A stretch of 11,759 nucleotides of DNA, from NCBI GenBank assembly GCA_023853785.1, contig JAJIRX010000366.1, forward strand, positions 1 to 11,759, in the 5' to 3' direction. The DNA comes from Psilocybe azurescens (Eukaryota > Basidiomycota > Agaricomycetes > Agaricales > Agrocybaceae). The notes under the pieces are model-generated. The model saw only the letters and a program-made list of their open reading frames with translations. It was not told the origin of the DNA and searched no databases. Both the position numbers and the translations under genes were made by a program. Below are positions 1 to 7,750 of this stretch, in pieces (positions within the stretch are counted from its first letter, which is position 1; each line of letters opens with the position of its first letter).

Positions 1-589
1 TAATTTAATTTGATCAATTCAACAGCAGCACAGTTTAGTGTTAATCTGTACTCCAAAATTACTAAAGCAAAACGATCTCTGAATAAATGGTTGTTCCATT
101 GCATCTGTAAGTAAACCCATGACCACATTGATCAGTTCAAGTAAATACTCACTGATCATGTCCATTACACAGTCTGCAAGCCTGTATTGCATTAAAGTGG
201 ACATTTGCTACAACATAAGCACACAAAGGATATCTATTCAATGCATATATTATTCCAAATACCTTGTCCACTAAACATCCTATTGAATATAATGTTATCC
301 ACAATCATTGAAAGACAATCTTCCCCTACTTTAAATGGACTGGTAATGTTATTAATGAAAGTGTTGTTGTGGAGACAATTTGCAGTAAACAAGTCATCTA
401 GCCAAAACTGATGCAACTGCAGATCCCATGTTAACCCTATACTGATCTTCTGTCTACTTGTAAAACTATTCAATTCAATCCTTTCATGTCGATATTTCAT
501 ATGTAAGTTGGTCAATCTGTCAGCTTTACCTGTTTTGGAAATGTCAGATCCAAAGATTGTGTAACTGCAGAGTAAAAATCAACTATACA
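1..589. other. Gene-free margin with diverged satellite-like sequence
   Basis: No credible gene is visible; open frames here are under 100 codons and overlap on both strands. Scattered words of the downstream satellite occur, for example ctgaataaatggttg near 80-94 and ctgatgcaactgcag near 407-421. I infer that this is the decayed edge of the tandem array. It is AT-rich and has no recognised promoter or RNA gene. Confidence 0.45.
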
Positions 590-2600
590 TTGAAATTCAG
601 TCTATTTATTTGGCAGCATAATTCACTATTGCATCAGGACTAACCTATTCAATCTGACATGTTCGGGCTGAGCTTGTGCAACTGCCAAGCACAAATTGAT
701 ACACTACTACACTGTACTATTTTCCAAATCATTAAATTCCGTTCAGTTACAAAAATGTTCAATATTGTGAGTTAATAAATGGTTGGCTTTGCATGAACTG
801 ATACATTGGCATCGGCTTAATTGATCACCCAAATTGGACCAAACTGATGTCACTGCCAACAAAAATGACAGTACTGCATTGGCGTGTACTATTGTTCAAT
901 CATTAAATTCCACATACATAATTATGCAAATATAGTGTATTTTGAATCATTGAATGGTTTGTTTTCCATGTACTGCTATATCTGGGCCGGATTATTGAAT
1001 CGACCATGGGCCCAAGCTGATGCAACTGCCAAAATTAAACTAAATGTATACTGCACTTCTGTACAGCTATTCATATTTTTAATTTGCTTCAGGTATAGAA
1101 ATATTCAGTATTCTGACTGAATAAATGGTCAGTTTTGTCTGCACTACATCATTGCCACCGGTTCATTTAATCGGCCATGTCAGGCCCGAGCTGATAACTG
1201 CCGAGTATTAATTAAATGTATACTGCACTTCTATACAATTATTCCCATTATTTGATTTGCTTCAGTTATAGAAATATTCTGTATTCTGACTGAATAAATG
1301 GTCTGTTTTGTCTGCACTGCATCATCGGCACAGGTTTATTTAATTGGCCATGTCGGGCCCGAGCTGATGTAACTGCAGAGTATGAACTAAATGTATACTG
1401 CACTTCTGTACAGCTATTCCCATTTTTAATTTGCTTCAGTTATAGAAATATTCAGTATTCCAACTGAATAAATGGTCAGTTTTGTCTGCACTACATCATC
1501 GGCACCGGTTCATTTAATCGGCCATGTCGGCCCCGAGCTGATGCAACTGCTGAGTATCAATTATATGTATACTGCACTTCTGTACAGCTATTCATATTTT
1601 TTAATTTGCTTCAGGTATAGAAATATTCAGTATTCCAACTGAATAAGTAGTCAGTTTTGTCTGCATTGCATCATCGGCACCGGTTCATTTAATCGGCCAT
1701 GTCGGGCCCGAGCTGATGCAACTGCCGAGTATTAATTAAATGTATACTGCACTTCTGTACAATTATTCCCATTATTTGATTTTCTTCAGTTATAGAAATA
1801 TTCAGTATTCCGACTGAATAAATGCTCAGTTTTGTCTGCACTACATCATCGGCACCAGTTTATTTAATCGGCCTTGTCGGCCCCGAGCTGATGCAACTGC
1901 CGAGTATCAATTATATGTATACTGCACTTCTGTACAGCTATTCATATTTTTAATTTGTTTCAGGTATAGAAATATTCAGTATTCCGACTGAATAAGTAGT
2001 CAGTTTTGTCTGCATTGCATCATCGGCACTGGTTCATTTAATCGGCCATATCGGGCCCGAGCTGATGCAACTGCCGAGTATCAATTATATGTATACTGCA
2101 CTTCTGTACAGCTATTCATATTTTTAATTTGCTTCAGGTATAGAAATATTCAGTATTCCAACTGAATAAGTAGTCAGTTTTGTCTGCATTGCATCATCGG
2201 CACTGGTTCATTTAATCGGCCATATCAGGCCCAAGCTGATGCAACTGCCGAGTATTAATTAAATGTATACTGCACTGCTGTACAATTATTCCCATTGTTT
2301 AATACCCTTCAGTTATAGAAATATTCAGTGCTTCAACTGAATAAATGGTCAGTTTTGTCTGCACTGTATCATCGGCACCAGTTCATTTAGTCGGCGTCAT
2401 CGGGCCCGAGCTGATACAACTGCTAAGCATAAATTAACACTACACAGCTGTACCATTTTTCCAACCATTAAATTCCATGTAATTATGCAAATATACTGTA
2501 TTTTGAGTCATTGAACAGTTGGATTTGCATGAACTGCTACATTGGCATCGGGTATTTGACCAGCCATCTCGGGGCCGAGCCCATTCCGTGGTGTGCTAAC
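590..2600. repeat. Satellite array, ~174-bp monomer, roughly 11-12 copies
   Basis: The same ~174-bp block recurs head to tail. Each unit carries an ataa(a/g)tggtcag anchor, a CpG-rich box around catcggcaccggttcat and tcgggcccgagctgatgc, and an AT-rich half with tgtatactgcacttctgtac and a tatagaaatattcag end. Anchors lie at 1121, 1294, 1468, 1643, 1818, 1992, 2166 and 2341, giving spacings of 173-175 bp. Units near 605, 775, 952 and 2511 are clearly related but diverged, so identity is highest in the middle and decays outward. No frame stays open through it, so it is taken as non-coding. A monomer near nucleosome-repeat length is common among centromeric and heterochromatic satellites, but a centromeric role is not shown. 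Confidence 0.92.
1100..2410. repeat. Homogenised core of the satellite with two monomer subtypes
   Basis: Two subtypes can be told apart in the AT-rich half. Subtype A has gtattaattaaatgt, then acaattattcccatt and cttcagttatag. Subtype B has gtatcaattatatgt, then cagctattcatattt and ttcaggtatag. Reading from the anchor at 1121, the order is A, A-like hybrid, B, A, B, B, A. A units are followed by an ataaatg anchor and B units by ataagtag, with exceptions that look like exchange between subtypes. The palindrome TCGGGCCCGA is present in several units (for example near 1703-1712) and damaged in others. Confidence 0.8.
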
Positions 2601-2758
2601 TATAGGCTCACGCATGCAGTCCCACAGCATTTGTAATTAATTCCCACCACCCTAAAATGTATGCAGCTTCCATAGAATTCATTGGCCCCGTGTCACACAG
2701 ATACATTGTGTGTGTTCTACGGCCCATGTCACTCGCTACAATGTAGCTGCCCTATGTG

Positions 2759-2850
2759 GAACACTGCTACTGTCCCTAACTCCCCTCCCAAGTCTGCAAT
2801 TAAACCAGTGACATCAGGAAAGAAGTTTTACCCCAAAGAAATCTAGGTGT
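2759..2850 (-). repeat. Dispersed repeat E, uninterrupted copy
   Basis: On the minus strand this segment reads through from gggg-taaaac...tttcctgatg directly into tcactggtttaattgcagac and on to cagtagcagtgttc. The second part (2759-2813) matches 9444-9496 almost base for base in inverted orientation, apart from a 2-bp difference in a C-run. The first part matches 5902-5930 more loosely, with the last ten bases (tttcctgatg) exact. This copy therefore spans the junction occupied by the 5931-9447 element elsewhere in the window and serves as an internal empty-site reference. What repeat E itself is remains unknown. Confidence 0.75.
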
Positions 2851-3110
2851 CTTTAAGCATCTTAGAGACTTTAAAGATGATAAAGACACAAAGCACCCTA
2901 AGCACCTTTCAACGCAAAGTGACGTGGGAACAGTTTATCCAAAAGCATTCCAAAGCAACCCAAATATTATCCACAGGCCTCCCAAAGACCTCTCATAGAC
3001 ATCTAAAGCTACTTAAGGCATCTCTGACATCCACTGAGATATCTTTTATTTCTCTTCAGGTTCACTTGAGGCGCAGCATGATAATGGCATCTTACAGAAT
3101 TCAAATATAG
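2851..3110. repeat. Degenerate short-period sequence (cccaaag/ctttaag words)
   Basis: The stretch is full of variants of a ~11-12 base motif, for example tctttaagcatc, actttaaagatg, cattccaaagcaaccc, cctcccaaagacc and catctaaagctac. Similar wording recurs at 5760-5870 beside the split copy of repeat E (tttccaaagaccac, gtcccaaagcagcc), so it may belong to the same repeat family. A frame of 87 codons is open on the plus strand here, but its composition follows the short repeat and I do not call it a gene. Confidence 0.4.
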
Positions 3111-3404
3111 TAAAATGTATATATAATTAAAGCAAGCTCTCTACTATAGTGATATGCTAGTTAATTATACAATCACAGACAGGGAAGAGGATATTTAAAA
3201 ATAATGTATAATAGGATAGATAGAATGTGTGGTAGTCCATCATTGTAATCTAAGATACTATAGCTAATGCTGGCATTGGGCCATTGGATGGGCACAGCAG
3301 GTTGAGGAAGGGAGAGGGCAAGTGGTGCATAGACGTCAGGACCAGAGATAGTTGTCTATTACATGAGTTTTAGTGAGCAAAAAGTGGGGAAACGATAATC
3401 AAAA
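3111..3404. other. Unassigned intergenic DNA
   Basis: No gene, RNA or strong repeat could be recognised here. The sequence is mixed, with AT-rich runs near 3190-3220. Confidence 0.4.
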
Positions 3405-3860
3405 CATACCTGTCAGAATTTAGCACCCTCATTCATTACTCCAAAAGGTGAGATGGTGGGATGAGTGCCACCAAATGTAAGCACAGGGAAATGGGCAGCG
3501 AGTCACTGGATGGCCAAATGAACGTGGCAAATGATACATCACCGATGCCAGTGCTGAGGCAAAAAACAGTCCTATGCAACCTGTTATGCACATTGTAGTT
3601 AGTAAAGAGACAGAAGAGGGGCTGTGGTATACTCACTTTCAGGATTTAGCATTTCTATTCATAATGATGAAAGACAGAACAGTGGTGGCGATTGTGAGTG
3701 TAGGGTAGTGGGCATTAGACACACCAGATGACAAAGATGACAGGACTGTGAGCCATCCTCTGTGGTCTGTCGAAAGTATGGTTGTTAGCAAAAAGAAAAA
3801 AGGCGGAGATGGACTGAACATATCTGTGCAGATGGGCAGCATGGTGTTTGATGTGAGCTA
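3405..3860. repeat. Old tandem duplication, ~226-bp unit
   Basis: Two units line up loosely. The first starts near 3413 (tcagaatttagcaccctcattcat) and the second near 3640 (tcaggatttagcatttctattcat). Later landmarks also match: ttgtagttagtaaagagaca near 3593 against tggttgttagcaaaaagaaa near 3780. A third, weaker echo may run on past 3926. Identity is low, so this is an old event. Small open frames on the minus strand here share no conserved feature and are not called. Confidence 0.4.
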
Positions 3861-4194
3861 GTCGCATACTCAGTTGCCATTGCATGTGGAACAAGCATGT
3901 GGCATAGTACACTGGGGGTCTTGGTTATGGATTAGCAATAGAGGGTGGTGGAGAGTGTAATGGTGGTACTTACTGAGGTACTGCCATTATTATGCTACAT
4001 GGGCACCGTTGCCAGCTCTTGTTACTGTCAGGTGGTGTCAGCTTTACTATATAAAATGGAATGCTGGTACTTAGTATTAGCACAGTGAGTGTGGGGCAGT
4101 GAAAATGGCATCAACAACATTGGGCATCATTGACAATTATGAGGGTAAGGGAACAGTGGTGGTGGTGGTGAACCAAGAACAAAGTTGAACTTCA
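3861..4194. other. Unassigned GT-rich DNA with a (GGT)n microsatellite
   Basis: No gene is recognised. GGT-rich wording is frequent, ending in a pure run of GGT units at about 4156-4170. A tataaaat word at 4050-4057 has no open frame or other promoter context to support it. Confidence 0.4.
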
Positions 4195-4202
4195 CAAATC
4201 GC
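4195..4202. repeat. Target-site duplication, left copy of MITE 1
   Basis: CAAATCGC directly precedes the TAGG end of MITE 1; its partner CAAATCAC lies at 4523-4530. Confidence 0.7.
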
Positions 4203-4522
4203 TAGGCAACAGCATGGGTATTCCCGTATATATCGGTCCTTTTAGCCATATTAAATATTTGCAATACCATACACATGAATTGCGCATTTTTACCCATCAA
4301 AAAGAGTCTAAAAACAGCCAAATTGGTGGAGAAATGACTGAGATATGGCCTATTTTAATGCATTGCATACAATTGGCCATAATTCACTCAGTTTTGGCTT
4401 AAAAATTACGCTTCTGGACTTGTTTTGAAGGTGACAGGTAGGATAATTTTTATCCGTAATTTTATCCGCACAATAACTGGCTATTAACCCGTACACAATA
4501 CCCGAACCCGTGCCGTTGTCTA
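4203..4522. mobile_element. Foldback MITE 1 (320 bp) with 8-bp target duplication
   Basis: The left end reads TAGGCAACAGCATGGGTATT and the reverse complement of the right end reads TAGACAACGGCACGGGT, giving imperfect terminal inverted repeats. The flanking octamers are CAAATCGC (4195-4202) and CAAATCAC (4523-4530), 7 of 8 matching, as expected for a target-site duplication. Eight-base duplications are typical of hAT transposons, so a hAT-driven MITE is a reasonable inference. The interior is itself partly self-complementary around 4335-4400 (ctgagatatggcc against ggccataattcactcag). It has no coding capacity. It is clearly related to the elements at 4894-5211 and, more distantly, 5367-5677. 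Confidence 0.8.
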
Positions 4523-4530
4523 CAAATCAC
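4523..4530. repeat. Target-site duplication, right copy of MITE 1
   Basis: CAAATCAC directly follows the TA end of MITE 1 and differs from the left copy at one position. Confidence 0.7.
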
Positions 4531-4591
4531 AGAAGTTCAACCTTTCACATGATGCATGGGAAAATTTCCCAAAACTGATATGAAAAGTGAT

Positions 4592-4632
4592 GTGACCAAA
4601 TCTCACGAGGCCGTCTACGTAGATTTGGTCAC
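4592..4632. other. Perfect 12-bp hairpin
   Basis: GTGACCAAATCT (4592-4603) and AGATTTGGTCAC (4621-4632) are exact inverted copies separated by a 17-base, CpG-containing loop. The loop edge also creates the palindrome TCTACGTAGA (4614-4623). There is no adjacent gene, so a terminator role is not supported; it could be the centre of an older, decayed foldback element. The remaining DNA between MITE 1 and MITE 2 (4531-4893) has no gene or other feature that I recognise. Confidence 0.65.
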
Positions 4633-4893
4633 TATCCCTAGGAAATATTGTCACAACCAAAACGCATCCCATCTTGTATAAGTTGTACTAAAGGCAGGGT
4701 GAGTTATAGCAACAGTGCTTGGTGAGAAGAATGTGGTAGTACATATCTTTCAGTTATCCAAGCTCTAAACAAGGTTGTGAGAATGTGGTGGGTGGTGGAA
4801 TGTTGAAAGGAGTTCACTTCACCAGGAATGGCATAAGTAAACAAAAGCACAAATGGAGAATGTCATGTGATTTACATTATTTATTTGCTTTCA

Positions 4894-5211
4894 AGGGCAA
4901 CAGCATGTGTATTCCTGTGCGTATCGGCCCTATTATCCGTATCCAGCCTGTGTAATACCATACCCACGATCTGTGCATGTTTACCGATCAAAAAGAGTTC
5001 AAAAATAGCCAAATTGGGTCAGAAATGACTGAGATATGGCCTATTTTAATACATTGCACAAAATTGGCTGTAACTTACTCAGTTTTGGTTCAAAAATTAC
5101 GTTTTTGGGCTCGTTTTGAAGGGGACAAATAGACTTTTTTATCCGTAATTGTATCCGCTCGATATACGGCTATTAACCCGTACAGAATACCCGAACCTGT
5201 GCCATTGTCTA
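4894..5211. mobile_element. Foldback MITE 2, same family as MITE 1
   Basis: This 318-bp element aligns with MITE 1 along its whole length. Shared blocks include ggcaacagcat at the left end, atcaaaaagagt, gaaatgactgagatatggcc, and aacccgtaca-aatacccgaacc at the right end. The right end inverts to agacaatggcacaggttcgg, so terminal inverted repeats are still visible. Unlike MITE 1, no clean 8-bp duplication is seen; only a TTCAA word is shared by the two flanks. The two copies lie in the same orientation about 690 bp apart. By eye they match at roughly four fifths of positions, so they are old separate insertions or a duplication. Confidence 0.75.
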
Positions 5212-5366
5212 GGTTCAAATTGACTTTATCTTTTTGCATATCTTTTCTTACCATGCAGCTATTATTTTCCTGCAATCACCAGGCCCTATCCCCCTGTCTC
5301 ATTCCATTATCTTTTAAATATCATGTTGTAGATGTAGTTTATTAAATTAGCTATGTACTTATCTAA
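5212..5366. other. Spacer between MITEs 2 and 3
   Basis: Short AT-rich spacer with no recognised gene or signal. Its end, ACTTATCTAA (5357-5366), is repeated on the far side of MITE 3. Confidence 0.4.
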
Positions 5367-5677
5367 GGAATGGCACGCATTTTTGAGCCCATGTGGGTTA
5401 TGGGTAATGGTACACACGGGTACAGTACGGGTAACAATTTTCGTATGCGTGAGATTTCAAACGAGCTCTAGAACGTCCCAAACAATTGAGAATTGAGTGA
5501 GATAGAAAGGAAGCAGTGAAATTCACTATTTCTGATCTATCTCCCTCATTTCTCAACCGTTCAGGTTGTTTTTGGGCTTGTTTTGACAGGTAAACCCGCC
5601 CGGATTGCGGGTAGGGCTACGCCAAGGAGTACGGGTACTGGTATAGCGAGATTCCATGAGTTACCTGTGCCATTTCC
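5367..5677. mobile_element. Foldback MITE 3 (311 bp), nearly a full-length palindrome
   Basis: The left end GGAATGGCAC and the right end GTGCCATTTCC are inverted copies. The arms continue inward: ttgagaattgagtgagatag on the left pairs with ctatctccctcatttctcaa on the right, closing on the palindromic centre agtgaaattcact. The transcript would fold into one long imperfect hairpin. ACTTATCTAA flanks the element at 5357-5366 and 5681-5690, with three extra bases (TAT) before the right copy. A 9-10-bp duplication would suggest a Mutator-like origin, but the exact end is uncertain. The internal words ttttgggcttgttttgac resemble ttttgggctcgttttgaa in MITE 2, linking the families. Confidence 0.75.
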
Positions 5678-5690
5678 TATACTTATCTAA

Positions 5691-5930
5691 GATTTAATAA
5701 TGCTATGCTCAAAAATTTCAAGAATGCTTTGTGGTAATTTAGAATTTTTAGAAGACTCATAGAGAGCTTCAGAGAAATTTGAAATCTTGCAAAGACTGCT
5801 GAAAGCTTTGAGGAATCAGACTATTTCCAAAGACCACAAAGACGTCCCAAAGCAGCCTAGAGTGATAAATGTGCTTTATAAAGGTTGTAATTACCTAAGA
5901 CATTCTCAGGGCAAATCCCTTTTCCTGATG
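5691..5930. other. Left flank of the foldback insertion, including half of repeat E
   Basis: No gene is supported. The last ~29 bases (5902-5930, ending tttcctgatg) correspond to one half of repeat E as seen uninterrupted at 2759-2850 on the other strand. The preceding 5760-5870 shares the cccaaag-type short motifs found next to that copy. Confidence 0.5.
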
Positions 5931-6271
5931 GACAGTCCACTGGACATCCACTGGACATCTACTGGACATCCACTGGACAGAGCACTCTGGGATCTGGTCT
6001 AATTAAGTGCTGAGAGTCCATTGGAAGTCCATTAGAAGTCCAACGGACTGGACAGTCTGGCCAGTCCACCTGTTTTCTGTCTTGAAGTGACTTGACCAGA
6101 CTTTGACCGGAATTTGGCTGGACTCTGACTGGACTGGTAGCAGAATTTTTCAAGTCCAACGGAATCTGTTGGACGTCCAATGAACTGTCCAGCCAGGTTC
6201 ATTGGAATTGGCTGGGTCCGGTGAAAGTCCATTCGAGTCCAATGGAAAATGGGGGGCACTGTAAAATACAC
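5931..6271 (+). repeat. Left long terminal inverted repeat (341 bp)
   Basis: It runs from GACAGTCC at the outer edge to GGGGGGCACTGTAAAATACAC at the inner edge. Its reverse complement matches 9130-9447 with only two substitutions (6183 against 9217, and tgtaT against tgtaC near the inner edge), one base in a C-run, and two extra 11-bp units. It is dense in GGAC and GTCC words. The inner end inverts to CAGTGCCCCCC, which fits the hAT-like terminal pattern, but that end faces inward here. Frames open through it are by-products of the repeat and are not genes. Confidence 0.9.
5936..5979 (+). repeat. 11-bp minisatellite, 4 units, in the left inverted repeat
   Basis: Four units of TCCACTGGACA follow one another (the third is TCTACTGGACA). 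The right inverted repeat has only two such units, so the arrays expanded or contracted after the arms were last identical. Confidence 0.9.
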
Positions 6272-7551
6272 TTTTTGCAGGAAATGAAACTGGTAAAAGC
6301 ATAGTTTTATTCTTGATTGTTGCTGTAAGTACAGATTGTATCTTCAGATAAGGAGAGACAGACACGTCCTGTTTCTCTGCTTTAAAAATCCTTTTCTTCT
6401 TTCTCTTCAAATCCCATTTTGACAAGTTCATTTTTTTGTCCTTGTTCAGGTTCCTGATATGGGTATGGAGTTTCTTTGGGGTCCATTTCTTGCTTTGTTG
6501 TCCTTGGTTTTTGTTCTGATTTGTTTGTCCTTTCTGTGGGCATTCTCTGGACAAGTGTCCTCATTGATTGCACCTGAAGCAGGTGCTTTTCCTGATTAAT
6601 TTGGTTCATTCTTTAGCTGTCATAGTGCTTATGTCCATCCTGTTTGGGTCATAGTTCCTATTGTATCTTGGGGAATTGTACCATTGTGGTGTCCTTCTAC
6701 GTTCACTTGTTTCCTCTTTGAAGACTTTGGCTAATCTGTAGTTGGTGTCAAATTGTGTTGCCTTCTTGTACCATCCTTGGAAAATTCTTGGAAGGTCATC
6801 AGAGTACATGATTTTATCAACAAGTTGAGGTCTGATGCATTTTGGAATAGACCTATAAGATGGGCATGATCTGATTCCATTTCTGTTCCTAAGTTGGCTT
6901 GTCCCACCAAGAGTTTGAACTTGTTGATGATGACTTCTACCTTCTCATTCAGTTCTTGCCTGAGCTATTGTATGTCGTTCATAGCTGACTTGGTTTTTCT
7001 ATGGGTGTGAACACTTTGTGGAATTTGTTGAGGAATGCAGTGAGGGTTTCCCAGTCAATGGTGTGGTTACCGGAAGTTCCTCTTGTCCTGGATGTTATGT
7101 ATTGTTTCTTCCATGATTTTGCTTCTGCTTCACCACAGAATGATAAGATGAAAGCGATTTTCTTCTTGTCAGTATTGTATATGTCTTTGTTTATGTCCAT
7201 ATAGAGGTGACAATATTGTATGAAAGATTTGGACTTTGTTCTGTCTCTGTTGAATACAGTGGGTTTGTTGATTGCAATTTCTTTCTTTCTGTTTGTTTTG
7301 ACCATGTCTGTGTCTTGTTGTTCTTCTTGATTTATCGCCAGGGTTGATAATAAGTCAAATAGCAAGTTTGATAGGTCTTTGTTGTTAAGATTTATGTCTT
7401 CAGAGCTTTGTCTGGATGGGTTTGGGGTTTTCCAATTCCATGTCAGGGTTCCTTCTTTGGAGCTGTCGGTAGCAGGAATTCTGCTTTTGGTGGTGCCATG
7501 TTTTGTTTCAGTTTTGGAGGTCTTGTCTGCTGGAAAGTGGGTGAGATTCAT
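6272..7551 (-). pseudogene. Decayed Ty3/gypsy gag with truncated start of the protease region
   Basis: Gag polyprotein relic; gag packages retrotransposon RNA into cytoplasmic particles. The start ATG at 7551-7549 lies just after the PBS and opens 190 codons. A retrotransposon gag core occupies roughly residues 90-190 (VFNRDRTKSKSFIQYCHLY, then KKIAFILSFCGEAEAKSWKK, then the LTAFLNKFHKVF stretch). The frame breaks near 6985, with an in-frame stop at 6967-6965. After another shift near 6835 it resumes as DDLPRIFQGWYKKATQFDTN (6809 onward), then a stop at 6608-6606. A CCHC zinc knuckle follows at 6581-6540 (C-X2-C, G-H, C), itself interrupted by TGA at 6563-6561. Past it, a basic linker and a short hydrophobic stretch (NKTMLLPVSFPAKSVF) resemble the approach to an aspartic protease, but the sequence ends at the inverted repeat, so the protease, RT and integrase are missing. 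Certainly non-functional. Confidence 0.9.
6540..6581 (-). other. CCHC zinc knuckle with internal stop
   Basis: On the minus strand the reading is CFRCNQ, stop, GHLSREC: two cysteines two residues apart, a GH pair and a final cysteine, the spacing of a gag nucleocapsid knuckle (C-X2-C-X4-H-X4-C). The stop replaces one residue inside the knuckle without shifting the frame. Confidence 0.85.
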
Positions 7552-7556
7552 AGAAG

Positions 7557-7567
7557 AGCTAGTTCTT
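7557..7567 (-). other. Primer-binding site, self-priming type
   Basis: The minus-strand 11-mer AAGAACTAGCT begins two positions after the LTR end at 7569. It does not start with TGG, so it does not look like the usual tRNA 3'-end site. It is exactly complementary to AGCTAGTTCTT within the LTR (minus strand, 7685-7675), which lies where a transcript would begin. In Tf1 of fission yeast and its sushi relatives, the first 11 nt of the RNA fold back and prime reverse transcription. The same layout is inferred here. Confidence 0.7.
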
Positions 7568-7674
7568 TTGTTACAACTTCAAGCTTATATTCACGTGCAT
7601 GGATAAAGCTGACAGTCAAGTAGTCAAGAACAGTGAGTTCCAAGTCGTATTGAGTAAGAGGAGACTAGATTCTC

Positions 7675-7685
7675 AAGAACTAGCT
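7675..7685 (-). promoter_or_regulatory. Predicted transcript 5' end / self-primer of the LTR
   Basis: AGCTAGTTCTT on the minus strand, exactly complementary to the PBS at 7567-7557; bases either side do not pair. It starts about 26-33 nt downstream of the TATA-like box, the expected start-site distance. The start site is predicted, not measured. Confidence 0.6.
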
Positions 7686-7710
7686 AAGGAATAATAGCAG
7701 TATCTACTGG

Positions 7711-7718
7711 CTATTTAA
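7711..7718 (-). promoter_or_regulatory. TATA-like box of the LTR promoter
   Basis: TTAAATAG on the minus strand, about 26-33 nt upstream of the predicted transcript start at 7685. Confidence 0.55.
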
Positions 7719-7750
7719 GTGTTTTGAGTATCTACAATTATAGTACAATG

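Noticed and set aside
884..1120. 78-codon plus-strand frame in the satellite
   Set aside because: Falls within diverged monomers and is not kept in neighbouring units.
590..2600. CRISPR-like array
   Set aside because: The whole ~174-bp unit repeats without unique spacers between short repeats, so it is a satellite.
3436..3912. Several 65-67-codon minus-strand frames
   Set aside because: They overlap in different frames, show no shared domain, and lie in an old tandem duplication.
4050..4057. tataaaat as a promoter
   Set aside because: No gene, LTR or other promoter feature lies downstream on either strand.
6250..6263. hAT-type terminus (CAGTGCCCCC) marking each arm as an independent ~330-bp MITE
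   Set aside because: The other end of each arm is not a matching inverse, no 8-bp duplication flanks either arm, and the empty copy at 2759-2850 supports a single composite insertion. It is kept only as a remark in the arm annotation.
6032..6271. Open frames on the minus strand across the left arm
   Set aside because: Mirror of the right arm frames. Their persistence reflects near-identical DNA, not protein constraint.
7001..7623. Plus-strand open frames opposite gag
   Set aside because: They are antisense shadows of the gag frame, which has recognisable gag core motifs on the minus strand.
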